Shown here: positions 11,607 through 22,249 of the stretch, piece after piece
Layout of the letters: each line of letters begins with the position of its first letter
Position numbering within the stretch: the stretch's first letter is position 1
Source of the DNA: Blasia pusilla
Taxonomy: Eukaryota; Marchantiophyta; Marchantiopsida; Blasiales
DNA: 64,000 nucleotides
Direction of reading: 5' to 3'
Assembly: GCA_050084515.1 (NCBI GenBank)
Contig: CM114271.1
Coordinates: forward strand, 64,294,001-64,358,000
Position numbers and translations under genes: made by a program
The notes under the pieces: model-generated
Told to the model about the DNA's origin: nothing
The model's database searches: none
The model's input: only the letters and a program-made list of their open reading frames with translations

Positions 11607-12237
11607 CAACCCGTCGGGCTCCGACCGGTTGATTCTTAACAGCAATCGTGACCAAGAGTAGCAACCCGTTGAAAGGCGACGAGTTGCAATAGGAAGAACT
11701 CGCTGTTGTATTTGCAATCTGTCGGACTCCGACGGATTGAATTTGGCTATCTGTTGAGTTTTTTGGCAACCTGTCGGAGTCGGACGGATTGCACAAACTC
11801 AAGTGTAGCCATTCCAGTATGACTGGCCTTGCAACTCGTTGGACTCCAACGGGTTGCATGGCCAATCAAACTAGGTTGTCAGAAATATAGTCTGAGCAAC
11901 CCGTAGAACTCCGATGGGTTGGAAGAGCAAGGACCTTTTGCAACCCGTCAGAGTCCGACAGGTTGCAAGAGAAAAAACTTACCTCAGAATCCTCAACCTC
12001 GATGCAAACAAAATACCCGGTGTGGGGGGCTTTGCAACCCGTCGATGGATTGGAGGTGCAACCCGTCGGACTCCAATGGGTTGCAACCCAACCCGGATGC
12101 ACCCAGATGCAAGCCGTTAGTTTCCGACGGATTGCACCGAGGAAGCTAGTGGAGCAACCCGTTGGACTCCGACAGGTTGCAAACAATTTTTGTCTTGTTT
12201 GTCTACTTCCAACCCGTTGGAAACTGACGGGTTGCTA
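11607..12237. repeat. Palindrome cluster C (about 12 units, intronic)
   Basis: Units lie at about 11607, 11661, 11712, 11763, 11828, 11893, 11938, 12033, 12055, 12109, 12152 and 12209, with spacings of roughly 40-65 bp. The centre base is mostly C or G. The cluster fills the intron between the exon ending near 11566 (GTAAGT donor) and the exon starting near 12272 (TTTTTTTTGCAG acceptor). Variants are dominated by CG to TG or CA changes within CCGTCGG. Confidence 0.9.
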
Positions 12238-14262
12238 TTTGTAAATGTTCTTACTTCTCATTTTTTTTTGCAGCATCGTGTCGGAAGGGAATGTTATCCA
12301 TCATTGGATCCAAGAATGCGACCGAGTGAGGAAGGTTCTTACAATACACCCGTCGCAATACAAAGGATTCCTTGGAGAGGAGTTGGTGGATGAGATGCTC
12401 GCAAAAGGAGCACAAATCAAAAAGAAGACTCGGGCCAACACATTCATTTCCCAAGATGCAACTATCATAATTCTCTACTGGTAAAAAATACAGGCAGCAA
12501 AATGAAGCGCGACACTAGAGCTGGAGCGGAGAGGGAATGTTTGTGCTTCTGAGAGAGCAAAGTTCATTCAGGGTGCGATGTCGACGGCGACCAGGTACCT
12601 TGCTAGCGAGATGCAGCGGTACACCATTCTCCTCAACCTCGAGCTCGGGCCTAACTTTTACAAAGAGTTGAAGGCCATAATCAAGCGGGAGCAAAAGAGG
12701 GACAAGGATCTCCATGGACGGATTGTAGAGAAGGTGTCTTTGGATCAAGTTCACCGGTTCTCCCTCTCGGGGATTTCGGAATTTAGGCGGATCCGATTGA
12801 TGAAGATCAGTCTAGAGGGAACGGACGCAAAAACAAATTTGGCTCACCATCCCCCGAGGGTGTCGGACCCAGTCATTTCCTAGTAGCTGCAAGAATGGTC
12901 CTTCTGGGATGCCTTGCGCTTGCTGGGAAAGTCCATGAGTGAGTGCCTTCAAGCCGACCTGTAGAGAATTCAGTCACTTTCGGAGGAAGCTAGCCTTGAA
13001 TCGGCGGAGGAGTACAAATTGTGGTTGAATGACATCCGAAATAAGCCAACAAAGAACCCCGGGTTCACAACGATGTTCAAGAGCCAGATTTTGTCGTATG
13101 GGGATGACAATGGGGAAATCGAGGACCCGAAGAAATGGGACTTTGCCAAAAAGAAGAAGGAGCTTCAAGATCAATCTGCAAATTCATCCCGCCATCGAGC
13201 TACGTGGAGGATGGTGTTCAGATTCTTGACCTCCTATGTGAATGCAGGAACATGAAGGAAGTTCCCAATTGCACTCAAGCTATAGGCAGATACTCTGGAT
13301 GGCAAAGGATTCTCTGTGTACGACATGGAGATGGCAATCAACATGAGCCCTTGGGAAGTGCTGAACTTTCCAATCTAGTTGGACTTCAATGACCCCGATG
13401 AGCTTACTGATCCAACAATGCGAGACTTATAGAATGCGCTAGCTGCTAGTGAGGAGGACATCCCAAAAATTTTCAAGACGGAGGAGTACTTTGAAGGGGA
13501 TGCCGAGGCACAAGCGATTGAGGCGGTGGAAATTTTGTCGGAAATAGTAACAACAAAAGACAAGTCCACTACATGGTTGAAATCCAAGGTGAAGGGCCCC
13601 AAACCATCCAAGGCAGGATTATCGAGGCAAGAAGGGAGGCAACGGAAGGCCCTGAAATAGAATCCTGTGGATTCTGAGGTCACGGAGATCCCAACAAGCA
13701 GGCACCCCACTCGCGAGAAGTGAAAGAGGGAGACACACGGTTCCTCCGAGGGAGGGAGCAAGAATGTAGTCTATACTCTTTCGTCGTTGGGGAAGCACAG
13801 GGATGGAGCATCAAAAATCACCATCCTACTGCATCAGACATCGTTGCTAGGAGAACTTGAGAAGCTGACACTTTTGGGACAAAAACTTCTTCGAAACGGC
13901 CATACCCCATGGAATGTCAATGGGGTACCTGAGGAGGTTACAGTTGACCTCCTAATCGCATACTATCGTTGGAGCCTAGATTGTGGGCAGAGAACCCACG
14001 GGACAAAGTCTTAGATTGTAACATTCCCTTCACACATGACTAGATCGCGCTGATGTTCTCCTTTGCCAACGCGTATCTGAGTGACACGGGACGTGTCCTT
14101 GTTCTCACCAATGGCAGCGAGGATGAGCTCTTCAACTTGCAGTGTGTCAAGCGATTGTTGAAGTGGCAAACAATGCAGTCTTTGGTAGTGAAGAATGACT
14201 ACTCGATAAGATCGGCTATAAACCAAACCTTAGTAAATTTGAAAAACTCATGCAACTTTTTC

Positions 14263-14570
14263 GTGCAACCCGTCGGACTTTGACGGGTTGCTCAAAACAC
14301 CCCAGAATAGGAGTGGGTCGTGCAACCTATCAGACTCCGACATGTTGCACATTGACCCTTAAACGGACTGTGGAACCCGTCGGACTCTGACCGGTTGCAC
14401 ATGGATCCTACCACTGCTTGTGCAACCTATCGGAACCCGACAGGTTGCTCATCCACGATTGGTGAGCAACCGTCGGAATCCGACAAGTTGCATTGCCCCC
14501 AATTTTGAAATGCCAGATTGCAATGGTGACATCTAAAATTTGCAACCCGTCGGATTTCTTCTGGTTGCTC
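14263..14570. repeat. Palindrome cluster D (6 units, intronic)
   Basis: Units lie at about 14263, 14320, 14370, 14419, 14463 and 14540, spaced 44-77 bp apart, in the inferred intron upstream of the last coding block of the ParB-like gene. Half-sites here end in GTGCAAC or GAGCAAC rather than CTTGCAAC, a locus-specific variant also seen in cluster B. Confidence 0.9.
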
Positions 14571-15520
14571 CTGGAAGACCTCTTCCTCCCTTGATTCTTA
14601 GCTCATATTTACGGTTCTATCCTTTGCAAATAGAATACTCCTATGTCTATTTTTTTGTCACACTGGAGCACAGGTTTGAGGTTTTTGAGGTACAGGATCT
14701 TGTTAATCCAATTTCAAATGGATTCACTCTTAACAGCCTCTCAAATTCACCCTCGGGAATTGTCATCGAGGAAGGAGTGCCACTGCTTGGTGGGTCTTTC
14801 TAGGGCTAGTGCTTGGCAGAGTGGCTGCAACATTCTCTGCCTTGAGTCTCATAACAACTTGTTTGCACTTTGTCGGGAGGGAAAGTGTGAATACGAGAGG
14901 TTGACGTGCGTTTACAAGTCACCTGCACAGATCAATGAACCTTCATTGGAGCCATTGGTTGTGACGCCATCCTCACTACGAGTGATGCGAGAAATCGGAA
15001 GGGCAAGGCCACCGGTGATTCTCGAGGAGCTGTCGGATGATGAGGAGCGAGTGTAGGTGCCTTGGATTTCAAGAAGTTTGGAATTGACATGTGTTGGTTC
15101 TCAGGGAAGGAGAAAATATTGATATTGATGGGTTTCCCTTTGTAGAAGCTTCCAAATCCCTTGTCGGGGCAGGCGTTGGGACCTTTCTTGGGTCACATGG
15201 GACCGATACGGGATTCCTAGGGAGACAAGGCTCATGGATCCTCCTTCCTTCTCAATTCCAATCTACAATCGTGCAGAGGAGCTATTGACTAGCCCTGAGA
15301 AGTCTCTTGTAGAGGAACCGAAAAGAGTTAGGAACATTTTTGTAGATGACGAGATTGAAGAGATCATAGACTAGATTTTCTTGTTCAGGAAATTGAATGT
15401 AAATAACCAATTTACAATTTTTTTTAAATAAAGTCAATATTTTGCACCCAATTCTCTTCACGCTTATGGTCTGATGTTATTTCTGATCACATTCCAAAAT
15501 TGGGGTGAGGCTTTTCTACT

Positions 15521-15914
15521 GTTGCAATCCGTCGGAAACCGACAGGTTACCTGATGTCTTGTTACATTTACATTTTGCCTGAAAATATCTTTACTACTAC
15601 GTATTTTGACTCTGCCAAGACCAATTTGGTTCCTTCTATTCTTTTGGTGTGGTGTGCATGCTTTCTTGGACTCTAATCTTCGATTGGAGTGGTTGGTAAA
15701 CCCTCTGATTTCAAAAGGTTGAGAACCACTCCAACTCAAGACTAGAGTCAGTCTTTGCAGACAGTCTAGTCTTGCAACTCGTCAGAGTCCAACGGGTTGC
15801 AAGATAACCTAAACCAGAGACAATATAGTCTTGCAACCCATTGGAATCCGACGGGTTGCAAGATATCCAAAATCAGACAATCCTTGCAACGTGTCGGATT
15901 GCGACGGGTTGCAT
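15521..15914. repeat. Palindrome cluster E (4 units)
   Basis: Units lie at 15521, 15772, 15831 and 15883, downstream of the ParB-like gene stop codon and ending about 85 bp before the gypsy element boundary at 16001. The 15831 unit is close to consensus. The centre base varies between units. Sequence between 15374 and 15997 otherwise shows no gene. Confidence 0.85.
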
Positions 15915-16000
15915 ATCTGAATGAATGGATCTGGCTGCTCATCAGTCTCCCCCTTCACTACTAACATCTACCAACTTGTTGCTTCCATTGTCCTCTTAGT

Positions 16001-16474
16001 TGTCGTGCGAATCCACATCGTCATACAACATACATCGCTGACATACCATACTCACATACGTACATAACATAGACGAGAGTATCCACAAACGCAAGTGTAC
16101 CACAACTGAAATGCGTGAAAGACCTACTGTCATAAAACACGTTTACAATCACATACAATCGAGCCAAACCCACTCCACGATGGGAGAATCTAGGTCGAAG
16201 CTTGCGGGAAACACCATAGCCAAGAGCTCTACTCACTACCAAGGCTAACTCCCAACGCAACAGGCTCAACTCAAAGAACTGACTGTTCTTTGAGTGCACT
16301 CCACCTCATATCCTCCAACCTAAGAGCGGGCCCTACTGGGAAACTCACCCCCAACTGAGTAACCCCCAACCCTATGTATGGAACCGCATCTCTACCAAGC
16401 CACTACGGTCCTACATAAGGAATGTCCTCTACTAGCACACTATACTCTACGACATAATCCGTATGGTCATGACA
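16001..16474 (-). repeat. 3' LTR of the DNMT-gypsy element
   Basis: The 368-bp core 16107-16474 matches 25410-25777 with about four mismatches. On the minus strand it starts TGTCATGACC. A 106-bp segment at 16001-16106 is repeated at 16477-16582, on the internal side of the core, so the LTR is flanked on both sides by the same sequence. A G-run (GTTAGGGGGGCGAG on the minus strand, about 16583-16597) just inside the inner repeat is the best polypurine-tract candidate. The true LTR edge could therefore be either the PPT-adjacent repeat or the TGTCATGACC start. Confidence 0.75.
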
Positions 16475-16755
16475 GCTGTCGTGCGAATCCACATCGTCAT
16501 ACAACATACATCGCTGACATACCATACTCACATACGTACATAACATAGACGAGAGTATCCACAAACGCAAGTGTACCACAACTCGCCCCCCTAACTGGCG
16601 GTTAGGTCCCTCTAACTCCCAGGTAGCCCTATACATCTACTACATGCTATACAACTTCTTGGGTGCCCGAATCAGAAGGCCGGGTGCTAGGTTGCCCCAT
16701 CGTTAGTCGCACATGTGTAATCCATATCATGCAAAGATCAAGTCATCTACCTCTC

Positions 16756-18170
16756 CTAAGTATATCGAGGACAAACCCACCTTCTAGTAGGAACGACATC
16801 CAAACGTGGAGTCAAACACATCATGTGCCAACCCCTAGAACACCGATCACACACCAACATACGAGCTGCGTTACCAGCAGACCCACACAACATGCACCTC
16901 AAGCTAGCACGTATCATGGCTAAGCTTGGGTCCAAGACCATCCACATTTGGAAGATGACATGGCGCACAATTACGCACATGGTCCTTCCAAACAACTCCA
17001 TCACGACCCTCCAACATGAGAACTCGAAGCTAACACCTCGCACTCGTAAAATAGTGCGGCCTGCCGTCACATCCAACGTTGTCGGGCAATCTGCTGCAAA
17101 TAGACATAGTCCCCCACATGGAACCTACGAATCGATGGTCGATAACCTCCACCTCGAATGGTTGCATACCGCAACGTATCCTTGTGTTGAGCAATGGCAA
17201 GATTCTCAAAGGCTGTTGGCATAACTCTCCGAAAGAGCTCCGCTCGTTGAGAACACACCCTCATCCACATCTCTGGGTCATCAAGGTTCACCACCTCACT
17301 AGACTCCCGACGAATTGCTGCTGGCAAGTCTGGATCTCGGCCGTATAACAGAAAATAAGGTGAGAAGGAAGCCAAGGATGCTTGGCGATCGAACCTATAC
17401 CCCATGGCTAACCATGGCAATCGAATATCCGGTCTCCAAGATGCCCCTTCTGTAGGCCATACTTGCGCAATGCCCTCTTCACCGTCTGAACCACACGCTC
17501 AGCCAAACCATCCGCCTCTGGATGATCTCGAGACGTGGTCCGATGATCAATCAACGCCTTGTCACACAAGACCTGAAACTCACCCTGAAACTCAGACTGG
17601 TCGGTCAAGACTTCAGTGGTGCACCAAAATGACTAAGCATTCTATCCGAAACGCATACGCCGTTCCCTCACTTGTCTTGTCCGGTAATGCCACCAACTCA
17701 ATCCACTTGGAGAAGTGCTCCACCATCACCAACACATATCGATGATGTCGTACAGTCAACGGTAACGGTCCCGCAAAGTCCACACTCCAACGGTAACCCA
17801 ACCCCATAATAGGCAAGGGGTGTAATTGTGGTGTAGGGGCATTAAATGATGCCCTCACCCGGTCACAAACCATACAACGTGACACCAACCTCTGCAACTG
17901 AGTATGCATGCCACGCCACCAATATTGGCCAAGGAGTAAGCTATACGTACGCTTTACCCCCAAAATGTCCCAACTCCTCATGGGCATGTCGCACAATGCG
18001 CTCTCTCTGAGCCAAATGTGGCACTACTCGTACTCTACCATCCTCCCACACGCGGAGAATATGTGTTCCCTCCAATCGATACCTCTTAGCACGTTGAAGA
18101 ACACGGTCTCGCTCCTTGGCACTCACTATGCCCGGCACCCTACTGGTCCGTAGGAACTCCAACACCAACG
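16756..18170 (-). pseudogene. Integrase with C-terminal PHD finger (gypsy)
   Basis: Integrase inserts the element cDNA. Reading down the minus strand: HHCC domain (HAHEELGHFGG, then SRCMVCDRV) at about 17960-17850; catalytic core with WSVDFAGPLP (Asp), a second Asp (TDQSEFQGEF, about 17605) and GLAERVV (Glu, about 17510); then YFLLYGRDPDLPA and a C-terminal region with VTAGRTILRVR. It ends in a PHD finger at about 16900-16759: CMLCG, LVCDRCSRGWHMMC, WVCPRY. The C4-H-C3 spacing fits a PHD finger, a reader of histone H3 tails. The last zinc ligand is Tyr here instead of Cys (CPRY); the second copy at 50.8 kb keeps CPRC. At least three frameshifts break the frame, so this copy is inactive. Confidence 0.85.
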
Positions 18171-18276
18171 CATCATCATGAATATCACGCTGATCCGCAC
18201 CACCATCTCCAACCTTAGGATCTCAAGGTGGCCATCTACCCCTCGACTAGAGTAAGATATCACGTGGTCCTCCATA

Positions 18277-19730
18277 CTAGAGTCCACCTAACCAACATAA
18301 AAAGGCGGATGCATGCCAACCTGGCACCATCTCCTCATCAACCTCGCCATGCCATCTAGCCCCTGTTGTATCCTCTTGGCTAGTACATGGGTTCCTACTC
18401 AACCCATCAGCATCAAGGTTGGCAACTCCAGGTCTATGTACCACCTGGAAGTCATACTCCTGTAAGATAAGAGCCCACCGTGCAAGCTTCCCTGTAAGCT
18501 TGTCCGACTCCATCAACCACTTGAGCGGTGGTGATCAGTAACAAGGGTAAACAGTGTGTGCCAAACAAGTAACACCTAAAGTGTGCCACAGCCCACACTA
18601 CTGCCAAGCACTCTCCCTCATATGAACTATAGCGCGACTCATCTGCATTATTCGAACGACTTGCATAGGCCACCACAAACTCCATGTGCTCATCATCATG
18701 TTGTGTCAACACCGCTCCAAGTCCCAACCTACTCCAATCAGTGTGTAACTGAAATGGGCGCCCTCTGATAGGTCTCCTCAAGATAGGCGCCGCCACCAAC
18801 TGGGCCTTAAGCCCTACAAAAGCTCTCTCCTGATCATCTCCCCAGTGCCACTCTTGATCTGATTTCAGCAATTGGTTCAAAGGCTTTGCCATAGCACTTA
18901 ATCCCTTCACATACCTCCGATAGTAGTTCGCCAATCCCATGAATGCTCGAACTCTACTCACATCTACCGGACGCGGAATAAGTGCAATAGCCTCCACCTT
19001 TGCTTGTTGAACTCCCAAACCACCTAGATAGATCACATGACCCAAGTACTCAACATCCTCATGGAAGAACTTACACTTTCCTGGATGCAAACGTAGACCA
19101 TGAGCTTTCAACCGCTCAAACACCATCTGCAAATGTATCTGATGCTCCTCCACCGTGTTCTTGAACACCAAGATATCATCAATGTAACACCAAACAAAAT
19201 CCAACCTGCTAGGATCCCGTCCATCACTCTTTGAAACTCGGCAGTGCATTCTTCAACCCAAAGGGTAAGAATTTCCACCGGTACAAACAATCCTTTCCAT
19301 GAGAGTTGACACCCCAAAATCTTTGTCTTGGCCTTGTCACTCTCCCGAATCGGCAATTGATGGTATCGCCGAAGATCCAAATCTTGAAAATCTTTGCCTG
19401 TCCCACCACATCAAAGATCTCTCAGGTGTAGGCATGGCATACCTATCGGCCTTGGTTTGCCGATTGATAGGACGGTAATCTCCACACATCCGCCTATCCG
19501 TGTAGTTGCCATGCATATCCTTTTAGCGAGCATGACCTGGTGGGCGATGCATACTCTCCATGCGACAACTCCACTAATCCAGGCCTCCAAAAGGTCCAAC
19601 GTCCTACTCTGAATCAAGTCCCTCTCCATATCACTATATCGGTAGGGACAACGGAAGATTGGCGTATCACTAGCCAAATCAATCCGTATACCGGGTCCAA
19701 CCAAAGAACCCAACTCCTTCATGCTAAAGG
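18277..19730 (-). pseudogene. Reverse transcriptase and RNase H (gypsy)
   Basis: RT copies element RNA into cDNA and RNase H removes the RNA strand. The RT N-terminal part reads PYRYSDMERDLIQSRTLDLL (about 19660-19600), followed by frameshifted pieces around KADRYAMPTPE. The catalytic box is CYIDDILVF at 19184-19189, followed by GKCKFFHEDVEYLGHVI and AFMGLANYYRRYVKG. RNase H reads LHTDWSRLGLGAVLTQ, with DESRYSSYEGECLAVVWAV next. Then comes a frameshift, and LARWALILQEYDFQVVHRPG and NLDADGLSRN finish at 18277. All core residues are present but in at least three frames. Immediately upstream, 19735-20100 has no recognisable domain and links to the DNMT. Confidence 0.9.
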
Positions 19731-20109
19731 CAAAACAACTCCTATAAGCACGTAGGAAGCTGTGTCAGCGTCGTTTCTCACCTCCCGTAAGCTTGGGCCC
19801 AAGTAATGGCTCCCAAGTCTCCTCCCTTTGGCATACTAGAAGGAGAGGACGATGCCATTGGTCGCTACATAACCCCCTCACAAGATGATACACCCTTAGC
19901 TACACCATCATCTGAGCAAATAACTCCTCCACCAGCATGAGCAACCAACTCCACATGCCCAGCCATTACATCCCATCTACTCCAAGGATGCAAAATACTA
20001 CTCTCCTCGCCCGACCGATGCCTCTACCGCCCCGTAGCCATCGAGCTCATTACAAGGGGTGGAAGACCCACAGACATAGTCCGAAGTCGACGTTGCTCGG
20101 CCATACCAA

Positions 20110-21060
20110 GACTCAAAATCCAAGTCAAACAATTCAGGTCCATGGCCTGACCCAACACATGACGTCGTGAAGCCTCAGAAATAGAAGCAACCGCATTTGT
20201 CACACCAAGATAGCAAATCCCATCGCACGCTCTCTCTCATCAGCGTTAGGCTCCACCAACTGCCGCACATGAGAATCCCATACAATCCCGGACCACCTTC
20301 CTGTAGGCATGTGACGAGGGAAAACTCACAAATGTGGGTAGTGCCATCCTAGGCTGGCCCACACGGTTCACCACTGCCATGGGTGACCGATCAATAACCC
20401 TCACCACTTGAGAAAGTCGCCAAGTATCCAAGATACTATCCACTGTAAGGCGAGGATCCCGCTGCACTGCATCATATGCTCGACGTAGAACCTCCCTAGG
20501 CAACAAGTTTGTCCACCACAAGCGTGGACGATGTGCACGCGAGCCAACTCGCGCTGCATCCAACAACACCGCTGGTCCAATCCAAGACCGCACCTCATGA
20601 ACACTCGCCATCATCCGGGTCCGAGTGTCACCCAACAATGGAACATTCTCCAGAATGTAAGCTAGAGCACGTGCCTGATGAACCTGAAGATGTCGTAACA
20701 CCCGTAACATCTCCCAAAACAATCGAGACCTAGGGTCATGTAATCCCTCACCACGACCAGCACGTGTATGACCCTGACATGGCCATCCAGCAATCACCAA
20801 ATCCACAGGACCAACCCTCTCAAGGTCCTACGCCCCCAACAATGCAATGTGTGATGGTAAAGCACGCTGGTACCCACGAATAGCTGATGGCGGCAACAAC
20901 TCAGGGTATCTCCGCATCAACTGACCAATATGTCGAGATGAGACTCTCTGGGCCGTCTCATCTCGCTCCACATACACGTATCTCCAAGACAGAATACCGG
21001 CCTGCAACATGCAGACCAAACCAAAGTGCTAATCCCACCAAAGAGATCTAACACACAAAT
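20110..21060 (-). pseudogene. C5-cytosine DNA methyltransferase domain in gypsy pol
   Basis: The enzyme class transfers methyl from SAM to cytosine C5. Motifs in order on the minus strand: motif I VLDLFGGIST (Asp at about 21046); motif II-like YVYVERDETAQR; motif IV LVIAGWPCQGHTRAGRGEGL with the catalytic Cys at 20777-20779; motif VI YILENVP (about 20650); motif VIII AARVGSRAHRPRLWWTN (about 20530). The last resembles the AHRARYFWGN form of DNMT3-type enzymes rather than the QRRxR form. Motif IX-X reads EPNADERERAMGF and RRHVLGQAMD (about 20240-20140). Length is about 310 residues, a complete catalytic domain without a target-recognition insert of note. There is a frameshift near 21025, a TAG at about 20826, and frameshifts near 20290 and 20200. 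It lies between protease and RT on the same strand, so it belongs to the element. Confidence 0.85.
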
Positions 21061-21444
21061 ACCCTCCGGCGGATCTTGCCATACAATGGGTGTAGTATCC
21101 AAAGGGGATAACCAATGGACAGAAGTAGGAGTCGGCCGTGGGGCCTCCTCTTCCTTGTGAGGTATAACAGCCTCACACCAAGCCTCCTGCACTAGGCGAT
21201 CAGCCTCTTGCCGTAGTGCACCGCCTGAAATCCAAAGTGGCACATCCAATGATGAGGATGCCACCTTTGCTGCAAAAATAGGGACCTCCTCTACCTCCTC
21301 ATGCAGGAGAATCCATAGCGAAACATTACCCTCCAAAAGTCTCTGGCCAAGTGACTACTCCACTAAAACCAGATCCACAGATGCTAACACTTTTGGGGAA
21401 GACCCTCTGGTCGAGCCCCAAAAATAAATCTCACAGAACTTGGC

Positions 21445-21804
21445 TCATACGTCCATCCCGGACTGCCAACCTGGTCTATAAGACGCTGTCTCACCAAAGT
21501 AATCCATCTGAAAACCCATCGGGTACAATATCGCTCCTCCAACTAGTACATCATACGACTCGGTGATGTGACTACCATGCAGATACTCCCAACCGGGAGC
21601 TATCGTCGCATGATCTGGTCTCAACTGCAGAAAACTTCTCCGTGTCATGAATTGAGACCTATCATTGGCTCCTCCAAGTGATGTTTGAATGGAATGGGCA
21701 AGGCTCAAGCTCGACCTCCGAATACCCAAACCAATACATGCCGCCTTTCCCAACATCAAAGGTTGGGCACCAGAGTCTAACAAGACTCTATCTGGTCTAT
21801 ACAC
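21445..21804 (-). CDS. Retropepsin-like protease segment (gypsy)
   Basis: This aspartic protease would cut the element polyprotein. It reads RVLLDSGAQPLMLGK, the D-S-G active site followed by a flap-like region, and ends with YDVLVGGAILYPMGF, the usual distal hydrophobic strand with a Gly-Gly variant of the ILG motif. The frame is open for 119 codons, one of the few unbroken parts of the element. Downstream (21336-21060) a Glu/Pro-rich linker, with KEEEAPRPTPTSVHWLSPLD, leads into DNMT motif I in the same polyprotein direction. Confidence 0.8.
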   Translation of the reverse strand: MYRPDRVLLDSGAQPLMLGKAACIGLGIRRSSLSLAHSIQTSLGGANDRSQFMTRRSFLQLRPDHATIAPGWEYLHGSHITESYDVLVGGAILYPMGFQMDYFGETASYRPGWQSGMDV

Positions 21805-22249
21805 TGTCTGTAGGACTCACCAATCGGAAGATCCCTCCGGTTGTCCAACATACATACACCAGGTGTAAGCCTCTCACGATCAATGGCTGGCCGGGTTGGT
21901 AATACATCCATCTTCGCCGTTCTTTGCTGTCAAGTAGCACCTGGTACTCAATGCTACTCCTGACATAGAGGGTCGCTCCACCACAACACCCTCATCCACC
22001 TCAACACGTGTAGCAGTAACACCCCCACGTTCACACAACGTGGTCGCTAAACTGAAATACAAGAGCTAAGTCAACTCCTAAAGCCATCACTCCGTGGCGA
22101 AAAAAATGGGGATCCCAACATTGAAGTTGCCATCCGCAATCTTTTGCATTGATCTTTGCACCCGTGTCTACTACACGCGATGTAGATGCCTCGGTCCCCA
22201 CTGTCGGCTCAATAGGTGCGAGGAACCATGGATGGAGTCCTAAGCACCT

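Larger units (their letters stand above)
8887..15374 (+). pseudogene. ParB/Srx-like and possible methyltransferase-like gene (broken)
   Basis: The first exon (8887-9078) starts at the first ATG after a TATA box. It joins in phase over an 86-bp GTAAGC...GCAG intron to 9165-9344, which reads IPLCQLRTMEYVQEIQSEED and FPPFYVQP. After about 1.9 kb of inserted or repeated DNA, 11240-11566 reads FIWDGNH-stop-FMA-stop. Taken together, 'IPL-QL..., EEDI-L--SM, FPP-YV' followed by 'WDGNH(R)-MAW' resembles the ParB/sulfiredoxin fold. Further exons follow at 12272-12480, about 12570-14250 (TPWNVNGVPEEVTVDLL; YLSDTGRVLVLTNGSEDELF) and 14690-15374 (CNILCLESHNNLFALCREGK). These resemble strands of a class-I methyltransferase of beta order (DPPW-like motif before the SAM-site end), but the key Asp and the FxGxG motif are not intact. 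Two stops look like CGA to TGA and TGG to TAG changes; several frameshifts occur. Introns at 11567-12271 and about 14255-14690 are full of palindromes. Confidence 0.45.

Noticed and set aside
8887-15374. Bacterial contamination as the source of the ParB-like signature
   Set aside because: The coding blocks are split by GT...AG introns and embedded among plant-type repeats, with no bacterial gene spacing.
16823-17745. Plus-strand open frames rich in His, Thr and Pro across 16.8-20.2 kb
   Set aside because: They are antisense to the gypsy integrase and RT, whose motifs are unambiguous on the minus strand.
20246-20806. Host DNA methyltransferase gene
   Set aside because: It sits on the same strand between a retroviral-type protease and a reverse transcriptase, inside matched LTRs, so it belongs to the retroelement.
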